Counted from the first letter of the stretch, positions 33,075 to 44,185 are shown. The stretch is 64,000 bases of DNA from Adiantum capillus-veneris (GCA_014529385.2 CM043962.1:39550098-39614097); one strand, 5' to 3'. The notes: generated by a model not told the origin, from the sequence alone. Made by a program: numbers and translations.

Positions 33075-33079
33075 TTCAC
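33075..33079. repeat. RT-5 target-site duplication, right copy
   Basis: TTCAC, matching 24,290-24,294 directly left of the 5' LTR. Joining 24,294 to 33,080 restores the open frame of leader ORF c, which confirms the exact insertion point. Confidence 0.95.
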
Positions 33080-33317
33080 CATTGAGGAAGACTCTTCAAG
33101 AAACTTGCGGCCAGAGTTCATGCTTCATAGACTCACATTTGGTGAATTTTTTCCTCATTTGCGTCTTATTAATAGTCTTCCTTTCGCTTTCAACAAAGGA
33201 GATAGGGAGCTATTCAGAGCTTGTCTTAATAAAGAGAGCATAGAGAAGATTGCAAATTTGTATAAATTCTCATCCTTCTCTACTTTCTATGACACTTTGT
33301 TCATAGAGACATTGTAA
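33080..33317 (+). pseudogene. RT-4 leader ORF c, 3' half
   Basis: Continues ORF c after the RT-5 insertion. It contains LTFGEFFPHLRLINSLPFAF, matching LSFEEFQPFLELINSLPFCF in ORF d, so the two leader ORFs are paralogous over their full length. It ends at 33,317, 46 bases before ORF d opens. Confidence 0.6.
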
Positions 33318-33363
33318 CTCTTTTTATGCTTTTGAATGATTTAACCATAATCCTAAGGAGTTT

Positions 33364-33822
33364 TTGTCCAGGAATTTTGTAGCACAAGTGGAGTCTTTAA
33401 ATCTTGCAAACTTGATTGGACTTGATGAGGATGTTCTTTATGAAATTGTGAGAAGGTTGCCTCACTCCGACTGTGTGGAACTCAAAGGAAAGGAGCTCCT
33501 AGTCAATTGCTACTTTCTCACGGCCTTCGACGAGCATGAAGATCTAGTTTTTATACAAACCGCTTGTGCGTTGGGAATTGTAGAGCAAGTGCAATTTATC
33601 ACTTGGGACGTGGTTGCTCTTTTGGATCCAGAAAATGAAGTTCTAGAGATTTCTGTTTATCGCCTTAGCTTTGAAGAATTTCAACCCTTCTTAGAGCTCA
33701 TCAATAGTCTACCTTTTTGTTTTGATCAAACAAATCGAGACCTCATTGAAGCTTGGATAGCTGAAGAAGAAAACCTAGAGTGGTATTTTCTTACTTCTTC
33801 ATTTGCAGGCGAGTGGTTCTAA
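33364..33822 (+). CDS. RT-4 leader ORF d (~152 codons), paralogue of ORF c
   Basis: Open frame with LDEDVLYEIVRRLPHSDCV near its start (the same F-box-like pattern as ORF c) and the shared FIQTACALG and INSLPFCF blocks. It has no ATG near its start; the opening TTTTTGTCCAG|G looks like a splice acceptor, and a similar TTTCTTTGTCCAAG precedes the body of ORF c, so each copy may be an exon joined by splicing. It ends 50 bases before the gag ATG at 33,872. Missing from RT-6. Function unknown. Confidence 0.6.
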   Translation: MSRNFVAQVESLNLANLIGLDEDVLYEIVRRLPHSDCVELKGKELLVNCYFLTAFDEHEDLVFIQTACALGIVEQVQFITWDVVALLDPENEVLEISVYRLSFEEFQPFLELINSLPFCFDQTNRDLIEAWIAEEENLEWYFLTSSFAGEWF

Positions 33823-33871
33823 ATCTCTATTGTATCCCTTATTGTAACTCGTGTTGTAATCTTTCATAATA

Positions 33872-35914
33872 ATGGACAACCAACGCCAAATGTCTGGATA
33901 TCCTCTTTTCTTTGGAGAGCCTGGAGAGGATGCAGAATTATTTTTAGCAAATTTCAAGATGTCTTGCCGTATCAAGAGGATAGTAACCGATCAAGAACAT
34001 GTAGAAATGTTTGAGGTGGTCCTTAGGAAAGATGCTAGTACTTGGTTTGACTCTTTGCCTGAGGAAGTTAAGGGGAATTACACAGAAGTTTTGAATCGTT
34101 TTAAGAGATACTTCTTTGATCCCCAAAACACTCAAAAACTATGGCAAGACATTGTTTCTCATAAGCAAAAAGACTTAGATGACTACTACTTGTACAAGCA
34201 AGAGTTTCTACATCTTTGGGCTCTATGGATACGAAATGTTTCTAACCCTGGTGATGGTGCAGAATTTTTAAATAAGGAGAGGTTCATAGACCTTAAGGTA
34301 AAAGTTGAGGCGGGTGCACCTGCTACTTTTGATGCAGCGGAAACTAGGGCTGCTGAGAAGTATAGGAAACTCAAGTGCTTAAGGGGAGAGGTTCCAATAG
34401 AAGGTCTTAGACCCAAAGGTAAGTCACAAGCATCAACATCTAGGGAGCTTCCTGAGGTAACGGCTGAAGTGATTGAGAAGTTAAATGAATCTTTAAGCAG
34501 CCTGTCAATTCACCTTGCACAAGCTGTAGGTCCAAAGGGACAAGCAAAGAAGTCAGAAGAGAGAGAGCCACGAACTAGGAGAGTCTTGCAATGTTGGAAT
34601 TGCGGAGAGTCTGGACATGGGATGTATAATTGTCCTTGGCCCCATGGAGAGCCAGGGAGACCTAACTTGAATTACCCAGTGATGAATGCAGGAGAAGGAG
34701 CTGGTCAACAACCAAGGCTTCTACAAAGACCAAATGGACCAAGACCACCTCCACAAGGGGTAGAAGGAGTTCCACCTTTTCCAGATCCAAATGTGCATGT
34801 GGTAGAGGTGAAAAATTCAAATGAGGTTGACATGGAAGCCAATGGCATTAAGCGTGGCCAAGGGAAAGGTAAAGAGAAAGAAGGAGTCACATCACAGAGT
34901 GACCATGGACAAGGCAAAAAGGCAAAGGAGACCAAGGAAACCAAGAGGACTCGACGTCGTATCAACCTCCAAGACTTCCCTCTTGGACATGGTATGGCTC
35001 CATACAACTTGTTGGAAGACATGAGAGGTAAGGGTCCTGATATTTCATGGCCTCAATTTCTTGCATTATGTCCACAAGTTAGGAGGGATTTAACAAGGGC
35101 AGTTAGCACTAGGAGAAAGGTAAAAGAGAGTGTGCTTGTTGTAAAAATTGCACAAGCTGAAATGAATGAGGACATTACACCGGTGCTAGACTGTTACATC
35201 AAAGGAAGATTGGTTAGGAAAGGTCTAGTGGATGGGGGTGCACAAATTTGCATCATGACAGAGGGACTCATGCAAAGACTAGGCATGCACATCCATGAGA
35301 CACCTGAAATCAAAGTCAAGATGGCAAACAATAGCAAGGCTAGGTGTGTAGGCATTTGTAAAAATGTCTTTGTAGAGGCCTTTGGCATTAAGAAAGCGGT
35401 GGATTTTTATGTTATGTCGACCAAGGGAAGTGGTTATCCATTTATCCTAGGAAGACCATGGCTAATGAAAATGCGAGCTTTGCAGGATTGGGAGAGTGGG
35501 AAATTAATTTGCAGGAATGACAATCATAAGAAGGTTTTCTTTGACATGAAGGAGAAACGCCAAGAGGAGCTCCATGAAGAATCATCTCAAAGTGAGACGG
35601 AAGAAGGTTGGACCGATAGCACTTCAGAAGAAGAAAGTAGCGGCAGCATTACTGAAGAGGAGTCTTCCATCGAAGTCATGGGGGTAAGGTTTAAGCCAAG
35701 CAACCAAGAGACCTCTTGTCAAGGCTTGGAGGAGGTGGGTCCTCAAGAGAACGAAGGTGTTCAAGATGAAGGGATGCTGGAAGGTATGCTATCAACAACA
35801 CTTACAAAGGATGAAAGAGAGGAGTTCAAATGTGTGCTAAGGAAGTTTCCTAGGCTTTTTGCTAAAGACTACACCGACGTGCATGGTGGTAGATGTTGTT
35901 CAACACAAGATTGA
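33872..35914 (+). pseudogene. RT-4 Gag-protease (frameshifted before RT)
   Basis: Starts MDNQRQMSGYPLFF. Gag domain over residues ~10-170 (FLANFKMSCRIKRIV, WFDSLPEEVKGNY, LDDYYLYKQEFLHLW); zinc knuckle CWNCGESGHGMYNC near ~240; retropepsin ~440-550 with GLVDGGAQICIM (D-G-G active site) and FILGRPWLM. Compared with RT-6, five residues are missing after KERFI, and one extra base near 35,884 throws the frame off at LFAKDYTDV, ending it at 35,914. The continuation is open in another frame from 35,859. Confidence 0.9.
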
Positions 35915-38645
35915 GTTAAAGCCTGAGGCCACACCTAAAGCTCAGAAGCTACGAAGGCTAGGAGTTATAAAGGAACAGGATCTACTCAAGGAGGTAAGAA
36001 AGCTTCTAGCAACAGGTTTCATTTATCCAGTGGAGAATTCAGAGTGGGTCTCTCCTGTTGTTGTCACTCCTAAGAAAAATGGCAAGTGGAGGGTGTGTGT
36101 GGATTACCGTCCCCTCAATGAGGCAACAAAGAGAGATCACTTTCCTCTCCCATTCCAGGATGAGATACTAAATGAGGTAGCTGGTCATGAGAAGTACACT
36201 GTGTGCGATGGTTACTCAGGTTACTTTCAAATAGGGATTGCATTGGAGGATCAATTGAAAACAACCTTTATCACTCCTTGGGGTTGTTATGCTTTTAGAG
36301 TCATGCCATTTGGTCTGACAAATGCTCCTGCAACATTCCAACGTTTCATGAATATGGTGTTTCAAGCATTCTTTGGAAAGTCAATTAGGGTGTTCATTGA
36401 TGATTTCTGTATTTATAGCTCAAAATCATTGCATCTACAAAGGGTAGAAGAAGGTTTAAAGAAGCTCTACGACATGGGAGGTCAACTCAACCCCGACAAG
36501 TGCCATATAGGTGAGGATGAAGTAATCTTGCTTGGTCATAAAGTTTCTTACAAAGGCATTGAAGTGGATCCTTCAAAGGCAAAGGCTCTTATTGAGCTAC
36601 CATCACCCAAGAGTCTTAAGGAGGTCATCTCATTCATGCAAAAGGTGAAGTATATGTCACGCTTCATTCACTTAGCCTCGGAGTTACTTCACCCTTTGCA
36701 AAAGTTGACACAACAAGTAGAATTTGCATGGTCTAATGAGCTTGAAGAGTACTTTTGTAACATTAAAGCCATTTTGTCAGAGCTACCAACACTCATGCCT
36801 CCTTGTTGGGAGTACACATTCTTTGTTAGCTCTAGTGCTGGAAAAGAAACAATTGGTGCAGTTTTGTTACAAAAAGATCCCTATAGTACCAGGATGCGGC
36901 TCATCTACTTTGCTAGTAGGGTCATGAATGCTTTAGAGAGAGGCTACACGGAGGCAGAACTCATGATGCTTTCTCTCATGTTTGCGATAAGGAAGTTTAG
37001 ATCCTACTTGCTCCCAAAACCTTTTGTAATCCTCACCGCAGAGAATTTGTTCCCTTGGGTGTCATCTCAAATGAATCTTAGTACTAGGATCTCAAAGTGG
37101 ATTATGGAGTTGCAAGAGTTTCAATACTCTTTCAAGGTAGAAGATAGTGTGCGTGCACAATTGGCAGGGATTCTCACTTATAGGGTGCATGAAAAGGAGA
37201 TTAAGGTGCCTGAAGTAAAGACCCTGCCATTGCCACCACCAAAAAGTATTCATAATGCTTTTACCTTGTTCTTTGATGGAGCTTTTCGTCGAGCCACAGG
37301 AAAAGCAGGGGGAGGGCTAGTGTTGCTCAACCCAAGTGGAGAGGTGGTCATGAAAGAGAAGTTCAATCTACCAAGTTCATCTAGCAACAATGAAGCAGAA
37401 TATGACACACTACTTCATGGTTTAAAAATATGCATTGGCCATGGTATACAACGTCTCATGGTAAAAGGGGATGCACTTCTCATTGTGAAGCAGATTTTAG
37501 GCATCTGGGCATGCAAAAATGAAAGACTAAGGGCCAAATTTCATACCATCCGTAGGCCATTTAATCAATTTGAGGAGGTGCAATTATATCATATTCCTAG
37601 GAAACAAAATGAAGATGCTGATTTACTTGCACAACAAGCCGTTGCATGTGTAAAGAAAGAAGTGCAGGTCATCATGGTGGCGGCTGCTGTGAAGCAACCG
37701 AGGTACCAGGGATTGGAGTCATTGGCTCCCATCATTGGCTACATTTTGGAGGGTGAGTTTCCACCAGACTTCACAAAAGCTCAGAAGAGGAGACTCATGA
37801 AGAAGGCAAGAATGTATCTCTTCCTAGAAGGCTCCCTCTATCAAAGAGGGAAGGATAAAGTGTGCAGAAGAGTACCAACTATCGCGGAAATTCCAGCCAT
37901 TCTAAAAGGTTTTCATGAAGAGGCATGTGGTGGTCATTTTTCCCAAGAATTAACTGTGAAGAAGATTTTGCTTGCGGGGTATGTTTGGCCAAGTCTACAT
38001 GTGAATGTCCAACATTGGTGTAAAAGTTGTCACAATTGTCAGGTAAATGGGAATAGAAGATTGATTTATGGTCCAAGGCAAATTGTGCTTGCAAATGGAC
38101 CCTTTGAAAAGTGGGGCATTGATGCTATGGGTCCTCTGCCTAGGACAAAAAATGGTAAACTCTACATTCTAGTGGATGTAGACTATATGACTAGGTGGGT
38201 GGAAGCACAAAGTGTAAATGAGAGTACAGTGAGCAAATTCGTCTACACTCACATTTGTTGTAGATTTGGCACACCTTTGGAGATTGTTTCTGATAATGGT
38301 CCAGGGTTTAGAAAGGGATTGCTCACAGAAGTCTGTGAAGAACTTCGCATTCTACATCATCACAGTACACCCTACTATCCCCTATCAAATGGTTTGGTAG
38401 AAAAAGCTAATGGGGTCATTGCAGGCATCATTAGAAAGATGGTGAAAAACAAGACAAAGTTGTGGGATGACTTCTTGGATGGTGCCTTGTGGGCGTATCG
38501 AACCACATATAGGGAAGCCACGGAGTTCACACCATTTCACTTGGTCTATGGTCAAGAGGCTTTACAGCCAATTGAGCTAAACATTCCAACAATGCGACTT
38601 CATGGCAAATCAGCACAAGATGATCAAGAAGCATGGATGGATTGA
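35859..38645 (+). pseudogene. RT-4 RT, RNase H, second RNase H and integrase
   Basis: RT: VTPKKNGKWRVCVDYRPLN, DGYSGYFQIGIA, MPFGLTNAPATFQRF and FIDDFCIYS (the DD pair at ~36,399-36,404). A first RNase H at ~36,820-37,030 looks degenerate (VSSSAGKETIGAVLLQKD, LILTAENLFPW-like). A second, archaeal-type RNase H lies at ~37,260-37,650 with all four acidic residues visible: LFFDGAFRR, NNEAEYDTLLHGL, KGDALLIVKQI and KQNEDADLLA. Integrase: H2C2 (HEEACGGHF...CKSCHNC), then WGIDAMGP, IVSDNGPGF and LVEKANG, so DDE is intact. Dual RNase H is a known mark of the Tat lineage. Three residues are missing after EAQSV compared with RT-6. It ends at a nonsense TGA at 38,643 where RT-6 has CAA. Confidence 0.93.
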
Positions 38646-39122
38646 CTTCTTACCTTAGCTGAGCTTGAGTGGAAAAGAGAAGCAACATACGAGTGCTATA
38701 AGAGGAAAGCCACACAGACAAAGGAGAAGCTTGACGAGAAATTGAAGGACAAAGGTATCAATGAAGGAGATCTTGTGCTAAGGTATGACAATCGACTCGA
38801 TAATCGTTTTGATGCCAAATTTGAAACAAGATGGCAAGGGCCATACATAGTCAAGAAGGCTTTCAATTCAAGTTACTATCAACTTATGGACTTGAATGGG
38901 AAAGAGCACTCCAGGAAGGTAAACGGCTATCGCTTGAAGCCTTACTTGAGTCGCCTTCCACCAAAGGATCTACCAGAGCAAAAGGCAACTATCTCATGTA
39001 AGTATTGTTCCATGAAGCATGAGTGTAACACAAACCAAAATTCCAAGGGGCCAAACAATGAAGATCTTGTCAAAGACTCTGAAGCACTCTCTTTGGAAAA
39101 GATTCTTTATGATGGTACATGA
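38646..39122 (+). pseudogene. RT-4 integrase C-terminal part
   Basis: Continues pol in frame after the TGA: LTLAELEWKREATYECYKR, DLVLRYDNRLDNRFDAKF, then the GPY-type module ETRWQGPYIVKKAF and VNGYRLKPYL. Ends at 39,122, close to the polypurine tract. Same layout as 54,156-54,640 of RT-6. Confidence 0.9.
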
Positions 39123-39134
39123 ATATACCATCAT

Positions 39135-39150
39135 CCTGGGGGAGGGCTAA
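39135..39150 (+). promoter_or_regulatory. RT-4 polypurine tract
   Basis: CCTGGGGGAGGGCTAA directly before the 3' LTR's TGATAGCC; the same tract lies inverted at 54,128-54,143 in RT-6. Confidence 0.85.
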
Positions 39151-41525
39151 TGATAGCCATTTTTCGGCTCTCTGTAATTGCCATAGTGAGTTATCTCACC
39201 CTATCAAATCACTCAAACACTGTGGTTACCCTCACCCTTTCACTGTATATAGGTTCGTGTGAGTTAGGGGACTTTTCCCATATCTCCTTACTGAAATAAA
39301 AAACCCTCAATTAGCTAGTCATTGGGATAGTTGAGCCAAAAAAAATAAAAAATATAAGTATATTATGGCCCATGCGTATGTAAATATTTCTTTGTATATA
39401 GGGCCTAAAAAAAAGATTTTTTCATAATTATTTTGGTATTTATTTAAATATTTATACTTAGTTGTGTGTTATTTATGCTCTGTACATTGCCTCACCATTA
39501 CCACAATTTTTCTTACCATTTTTCATACTCTTTATTCCATATAGAAATATTTTCATGTAAGCTTCTCTTATATTTGGTGTAACTCCACCCCAACAAAAAT
39601 CCAAAAAAACTAGTTTTATTTATGTGTATATTTTTTCACTATTGTGATTTTTCCCTTCCTACATCTATTTTGTTTTTTTTTCTAAAAAATTAGAACACCA
39701 AAAATATTTATCTTTTTATGGTAGCCTCATAATGAGAGAGATTTCTTTTGACCCCTTTATATTTTTTCCACTTATATTATTTATATTTGACATGTACATA
39801 TTTTTTAGACCCCTCAATATTTGATTTTCTTAGTTGTACTATTCACTTATATCATGATCTCAACAATATCTTCAATTATAGACCTACCAAATAAGGTCAA
39901 GGGTAGGTGGCATGCACACATGCACTATGGAGGGCTCACTCTTGGAGGTATTCAAAAGAATCATCCAAAGAAGGACCCCACAAGGACTTTGTGCAGTGGA
40001 AACAAACAGTCGGTTTTGCTGAATTTTTAAAGTTCACTTTCTCTCCGAATTTGAAAAGGTGATACAAACAAAAGTTGTAGCTTGTGGGCTGAACTTTTGC
40101 CTCAAATTTTTTCATATTTTTTTGAGCTACGAGCTGTGAGCTATGAATTTATTAGTGGACCCCAGTTTTCCCATGCTATGCAGCCACACTCTCTCTTCCA
40201 CTTTATCATTTTCCTCTTTCACACACACTTCTCCACTCATCATCCCCACCTCTCTCACCACTCCTCTCTGCACCCTACTCACCTTCTCCTCAACCTTGAA
40301 GAATAAGAGAAACCATGGTGAACTCATACCTCCCACACACAATTCCATTCCAAAATTGACCACCTAGTCTCATTTTTCCTCCTCCAAATTACCCATATCT
40401 ATAAAAAAAACCACAAAATTCAGCCTCTTCTCTTAAAAGACAGCATCATGGTGGTTGATTACTCAGCTTCAATTACCTTGTCTCTCAAGGAAGGTCAAGA
40501 GTGGAGAAAAAATGTACCGTCAAACCTAGTGGACCGTCAACAAGCGTCAAAATTGGCCCTACTCAAGACACTTGGAGCATCAACCTTGTAAGAAATACAC
40601 CTTTTCTTACCTCTTAAGAGTTTTTCTTCCTTATTTGTATCCTACATGGATACTCCCATTGTAAATATCCAATTCCATTTGTAAATTAATACTAACTCTA
40701 CTAACACTAACCCACTATGAAAAGTCCTATCACCTCCATTTCTCTCCTGTCTCTTTCCCCACCAACTTCTTGATAATTCCAAGCAAAAGAAATTAGATAA
40801 ATTGCTGAAAATCTAACCCAACCATGGTTAGAGGAGTAACCCTAGCCTTCAAAATTGCTATAAAAGGAGGGTGTAGCTAGCACAAAAAAGGGGAGAAGAA
40901 AGAGCACTATGCTATAGCTTGAGAAGCCAAGCTCAACCTCTTGAGAAGGAGCTCTTGAGTGGAATCTCATTGGCATTAGGCATATGTATGTGTTGTATTA
41001 GGGGTGATTAGCAAGGGAACTCTATGCTATTGTAAGAGAGAGTGATCATTCAATTGAGAGTAGGAAATCCATCATTTCTCCTACTAGTGTAAGCCCAACA
41101 TTTGCTGAATCAAGGAGAGTGAATTTGGACTAAGCATGGATACCTTGTCTCCCTTCCAATGTGAAGTCATGGACAATAAGGATGTGTAAGTGTCTTGGTG
41201 TTTTATTTAAGTTCTTGATAGCTTGTCTCCGGGTATTGTTATCAATTTAGCCATAAATCCCACATGCTGTAAGAGGGCGACAGGGTGGAGAGGACTCCCC
41301 TGGCCTTGAGACAGTGATTGGGGTGGCTTTTTTCTTGTGATGTGTTGTGGTGTAATTTACTCAGGCTATGTTGAACAAATACTAATCTTACTTTGATTGG
41401 TCATGACAGATTTGTAAGAAGGCATTAGTGCAACAAGCACCCCCTTCCCCCTTCTCTCTCTTTCTTACATATATATATTTATGTTTGCTTGATCATTAAC
41501 GATACACTTCAAAGCAGCCCGAGCA

Positions 41526-41599
<74 letters not shown>

Positions 41600-41858
41600 T
41601 TTTAGTGTGTGAGAATGTTCCATTGGTGTTAGGGTTAGTGTAAATTCCTTGCTTGTTTGTGAGTTGCTCTAACGATTCTCCTCTTTTGCGTCCTAGTTCG
41701 CTCTTAAACTAGGTGGTGCCCCTTGTGTAGTTGGGATTTGGCTGTGGGTTTGTTGTTTTGGTTTGTGTTGTGTTGTGCCCCAGCCCCATTGAGCAACACG
41801 GGAGCCTTGAAGGGTGTCTAGAGGTTGCTCTTCTTGTTGCCCGCCCCGGACCGCTTCA
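39151..41858 (+). repeat. RT-4 3' LTR (~2.71 kb)
   Basis: Pairs with 20,758-23,419. The extra length is mostly the expanded TC run. Ends GCTTCA followed by GTAC, the right target-site copy. TATA at 40,859-40,866. Confidence 0.92.
41529..41596. repeat. (TC)34 microsatellite inside RT-4 3' LTR
   Basis: 68 bases of TC, against 16 in the partner LTR (23,142-23,157) and 30 and 26 in the RT-6 LTRs (51,715-51,744; 60,310-60,335, as GA). LTR pairs start identical, so the difference arose after insertion. Confidence 0.95.
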
Positions 41859-41863
41859 GTACC

Positions 41864-43107
41864 TTAGGGGTGTGTTTTATTTAGCCTTAGAAGATTGTTC
41901 TCAGCTTTGACCTTGTTTATATAATCCTTTGCAGTGGTTGCCTTCAATGGTCCCTTTGTAGTACATCCCAATTGCCTACGTAGATTGATCAACTGTGGTG
42001 CCTTCATGCTTTCAATAGTTGTACCTTCCTTTTATAATAGCTCTTGTATTTGGGCTCGTCTGATGTCATTGTTGTCGGTTTTGTCACTTGCTTGATTGTG
42101 TTTTCCTTCAAGGATAGCTTCACCTTTGTCATATTTTGCAGGAGTTATCCTTCTTGGAAAGAACACCTTGGCTGACCAAGCATCATTTTTTTGCTTCCAA
42201 TTATCTTTGATTTCTTTATATTCACTCTCATTTGTCAATGTTGGCTTCCCGTAACGATTAGAGGCAATGAAATTTCTCACATCCCTTGTCTCATCCAGCT
42301 CAAACAAGTAGCACATCCCTTGTCTCATCCACCTCAAACAAGTAGGGAAGCAACTCCTCCAAGAGCATATTGTCAACCACTTTTTCACCATCAAATTGGG
42401 ATGGAAAAATACAATTGTTTGCAGGGGAATGCATCCCTTGTAAGGAGAGTCATCAATAAGCATTGTTCTTTGTGGGTCACATTCATACCCCATGGCAATT
42501 TTAGCTAGAGGTTTGAACATTGCCTCAACGGTTGGATTGTCAGGTCTAAATAATTTATTGCTTTGACAAGTGTAGCAACCTTCTTGATTCCAAATTGCAA
42601 AGAAAGGAAATGTACCTTTTGCTAATCTCTCTAGTGCTTTAAGAATTTGAAGCACATTGTTCCTAGTAGCCGTCGACCAAATTGCAACATTAAACCTCTG
42701 TAATATAATCTTCAAGAATTGGATGCAACCTGGCCTAAGTATAATATATCTTTTTGGATCTAGCTACACTGATTGGTGGTGTGAGGACAGCTGAAGGGAA
42801 CGTTTCAATAGCAGACCATTTAAGTCCAAAATAATTGTGAGTATGGATTTTTCAACATCTGCACTAGATGAAGTAGCAACAAATGGAAATGGACCTTGAG
42901 CAGACGTTTTAGTCTCTTTTGAAGTAGGTTGTACTGTTGGAGTAGGCATTTCTTTATTCTCACTGTTGCAAGCTTGCTCAAGGTGCACATCACCAGACTT
43001 TGGTATAGACGTATGATCCATTTTGGGCATGTCAGAAATAATAGAATCAAGGGGTTCAACAATTGCGGACTCAACCACAGGGGCCTTATCTATCCCAATT
43101 TGCAAAT
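41864..43107 (-). pseudogene. DGQH-NIF gene, exon 3: first NIF/FCP1-like phosphatase domain
   Basis: The exon follows TTTTTTAG at 43,108 and joins exon 2 in phase (C + AT gives His). A linker with Ser/Thr/Pro comes first, then the phosphatase domain: ILTIILDLNGLLLKR (first catalytic Asp kept, second Asp is Asn), YIILRPGCIQFLK, FNVAIWSTATRNNV, and TMLIDDSPYKGC. The C-terminal end has a short helix-like stretch (APQLINLRRQLGC, then GPLKATTAKDYI) that resembles a SAP-type motif; that is only a suggestion. In-frame stops: TAG 42,764-42,766, TAA 42,032-42,034, TAA 41,864-41,866. On the minus strand the exon ends AAG|GTAC, a good splice donor, and the GTAC there is the RT-4 target site. Confidence 0.75.
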
Positions 43108-44185
43108 CTAAAAAACACAAATAACATTGGTTTCTAAAAAATCAATAGAATTTAAATCACCAATTTTAAACATGTGGAAGTCTAACTTAGGAGTTTATTC
43201 AAGGTAAAATCAATATTATAATCCTTACAAATATTGGTACACAAGGCAACACTAGTCTATACTACAATCTTTTGTGGAAAATTTGTACACTCTACACTAT
43301 AATATATATTAGTACTTAAGTGAATATTGAAGGCCACAGGAAGTTAACAACAACCATGATTTACTTGATTGAGATTTGATCCATTAAAAGTCATATTAAC
43401 ACATCTAATTAAGACTTCTATCCATATAAATACTTGAAAACATCAAATAAACTCACAGTCAACAAACTATGTGTCTCCTCATTCAAGTCAACCAATAGTT
43501 TCAACACACGCATTGCCATAACCTCTTGATTTAATGTCTAAAGATAAGCCTTTATCCAAAGGTTTTAATTTTGGATGTTTTGGACATTCGTACGATCATA
43601 GGTATTTTTATAATCCAGCACATTTCCCTTTTCTACAAATTTGCAAATCTATGCCTAGTTAATCTCTCTCTTCTTCTATATTCAATTCTTCTCTCAATAG
43701 AGACCTTAATAGAAGCAATGTCTACCACTTGTCCAAGCCAGTGAAAGAAAGTGGCTATTGTTTTAAGTCTACCACAATTAGACTCCAAAGAAGGTTCACC
43801 ACCACACTTGTTTGAATTAGCCTCCATGGAAGGTCCACCACTTGTCCAAGCTATATGGGGTTGTTTGAAGGTATAACACACTTCTTGAGATTGGGATCTA
43901 TGTATGGTTCACCTACCCATGCTAGCCTTGAAAGTATAGAATAAATGGGATAGTACAAGGTCTAAAACTTATCATTTCAAGCTCTTAAGTCTAGGCTAGT
44001 GTTTTTTTTTTAAATTTAAGGATTCATCACTCAAAAATTATAAGATTATTCTCTACATCAAAACCCTTAATTCTTAAAGATGAAAAAGATGGACTCAAAA
44101 AATACTACATAAAACAAAACTTAACATTAAGAGTATCAAATCAACAAGAATAGATGCTAACATATACAAGAAGCTCAAAACATAC
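43108..44185 (-). other. Intron 2 of the DGQH-NIF gene
   Basis: Bounded on the minus strand by GTATGT (44,185) and TTTTTTAG (43,108). The flanking exon phases agree. Plus-strand positions ~43,715-43,740 and ~43,829-43,853 hold the satellite core motif (GTCTACCACTTGTCCAAGCC; GGTCCACCACTTGTCCAAGC). No other gene seen. Confidence 0.65.

Larger units (their letters stand above)
20758..41858 (+). mobile_element. RT-4: Tat-like Ty3/gypsy element with extra leader ORFs (contains RT-5)
   Basis: Complete element bounded by long LTRs starting TGATAGCC and ending CGCTTCA. Removing the nested RT-5 and its duplicated TTCAC leaves ~12.3 kb. The order is LTR, primer site, two ~70-aa ORFs, two larger paralogous ORFs, gag-PR-RT-RNaseH-second RNaseH-IN, polypurine tract, LTR. 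The flanks share GTAC (20,754-20,757 and 41,859-41,862). It sits in intron 3 of the minus-strand DGQH-NIF gene. Its LTRs differ by several percent by eye (about ten substitutions in the first ~380 bp), so it is older than RT-5. Confidence 0.9.
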
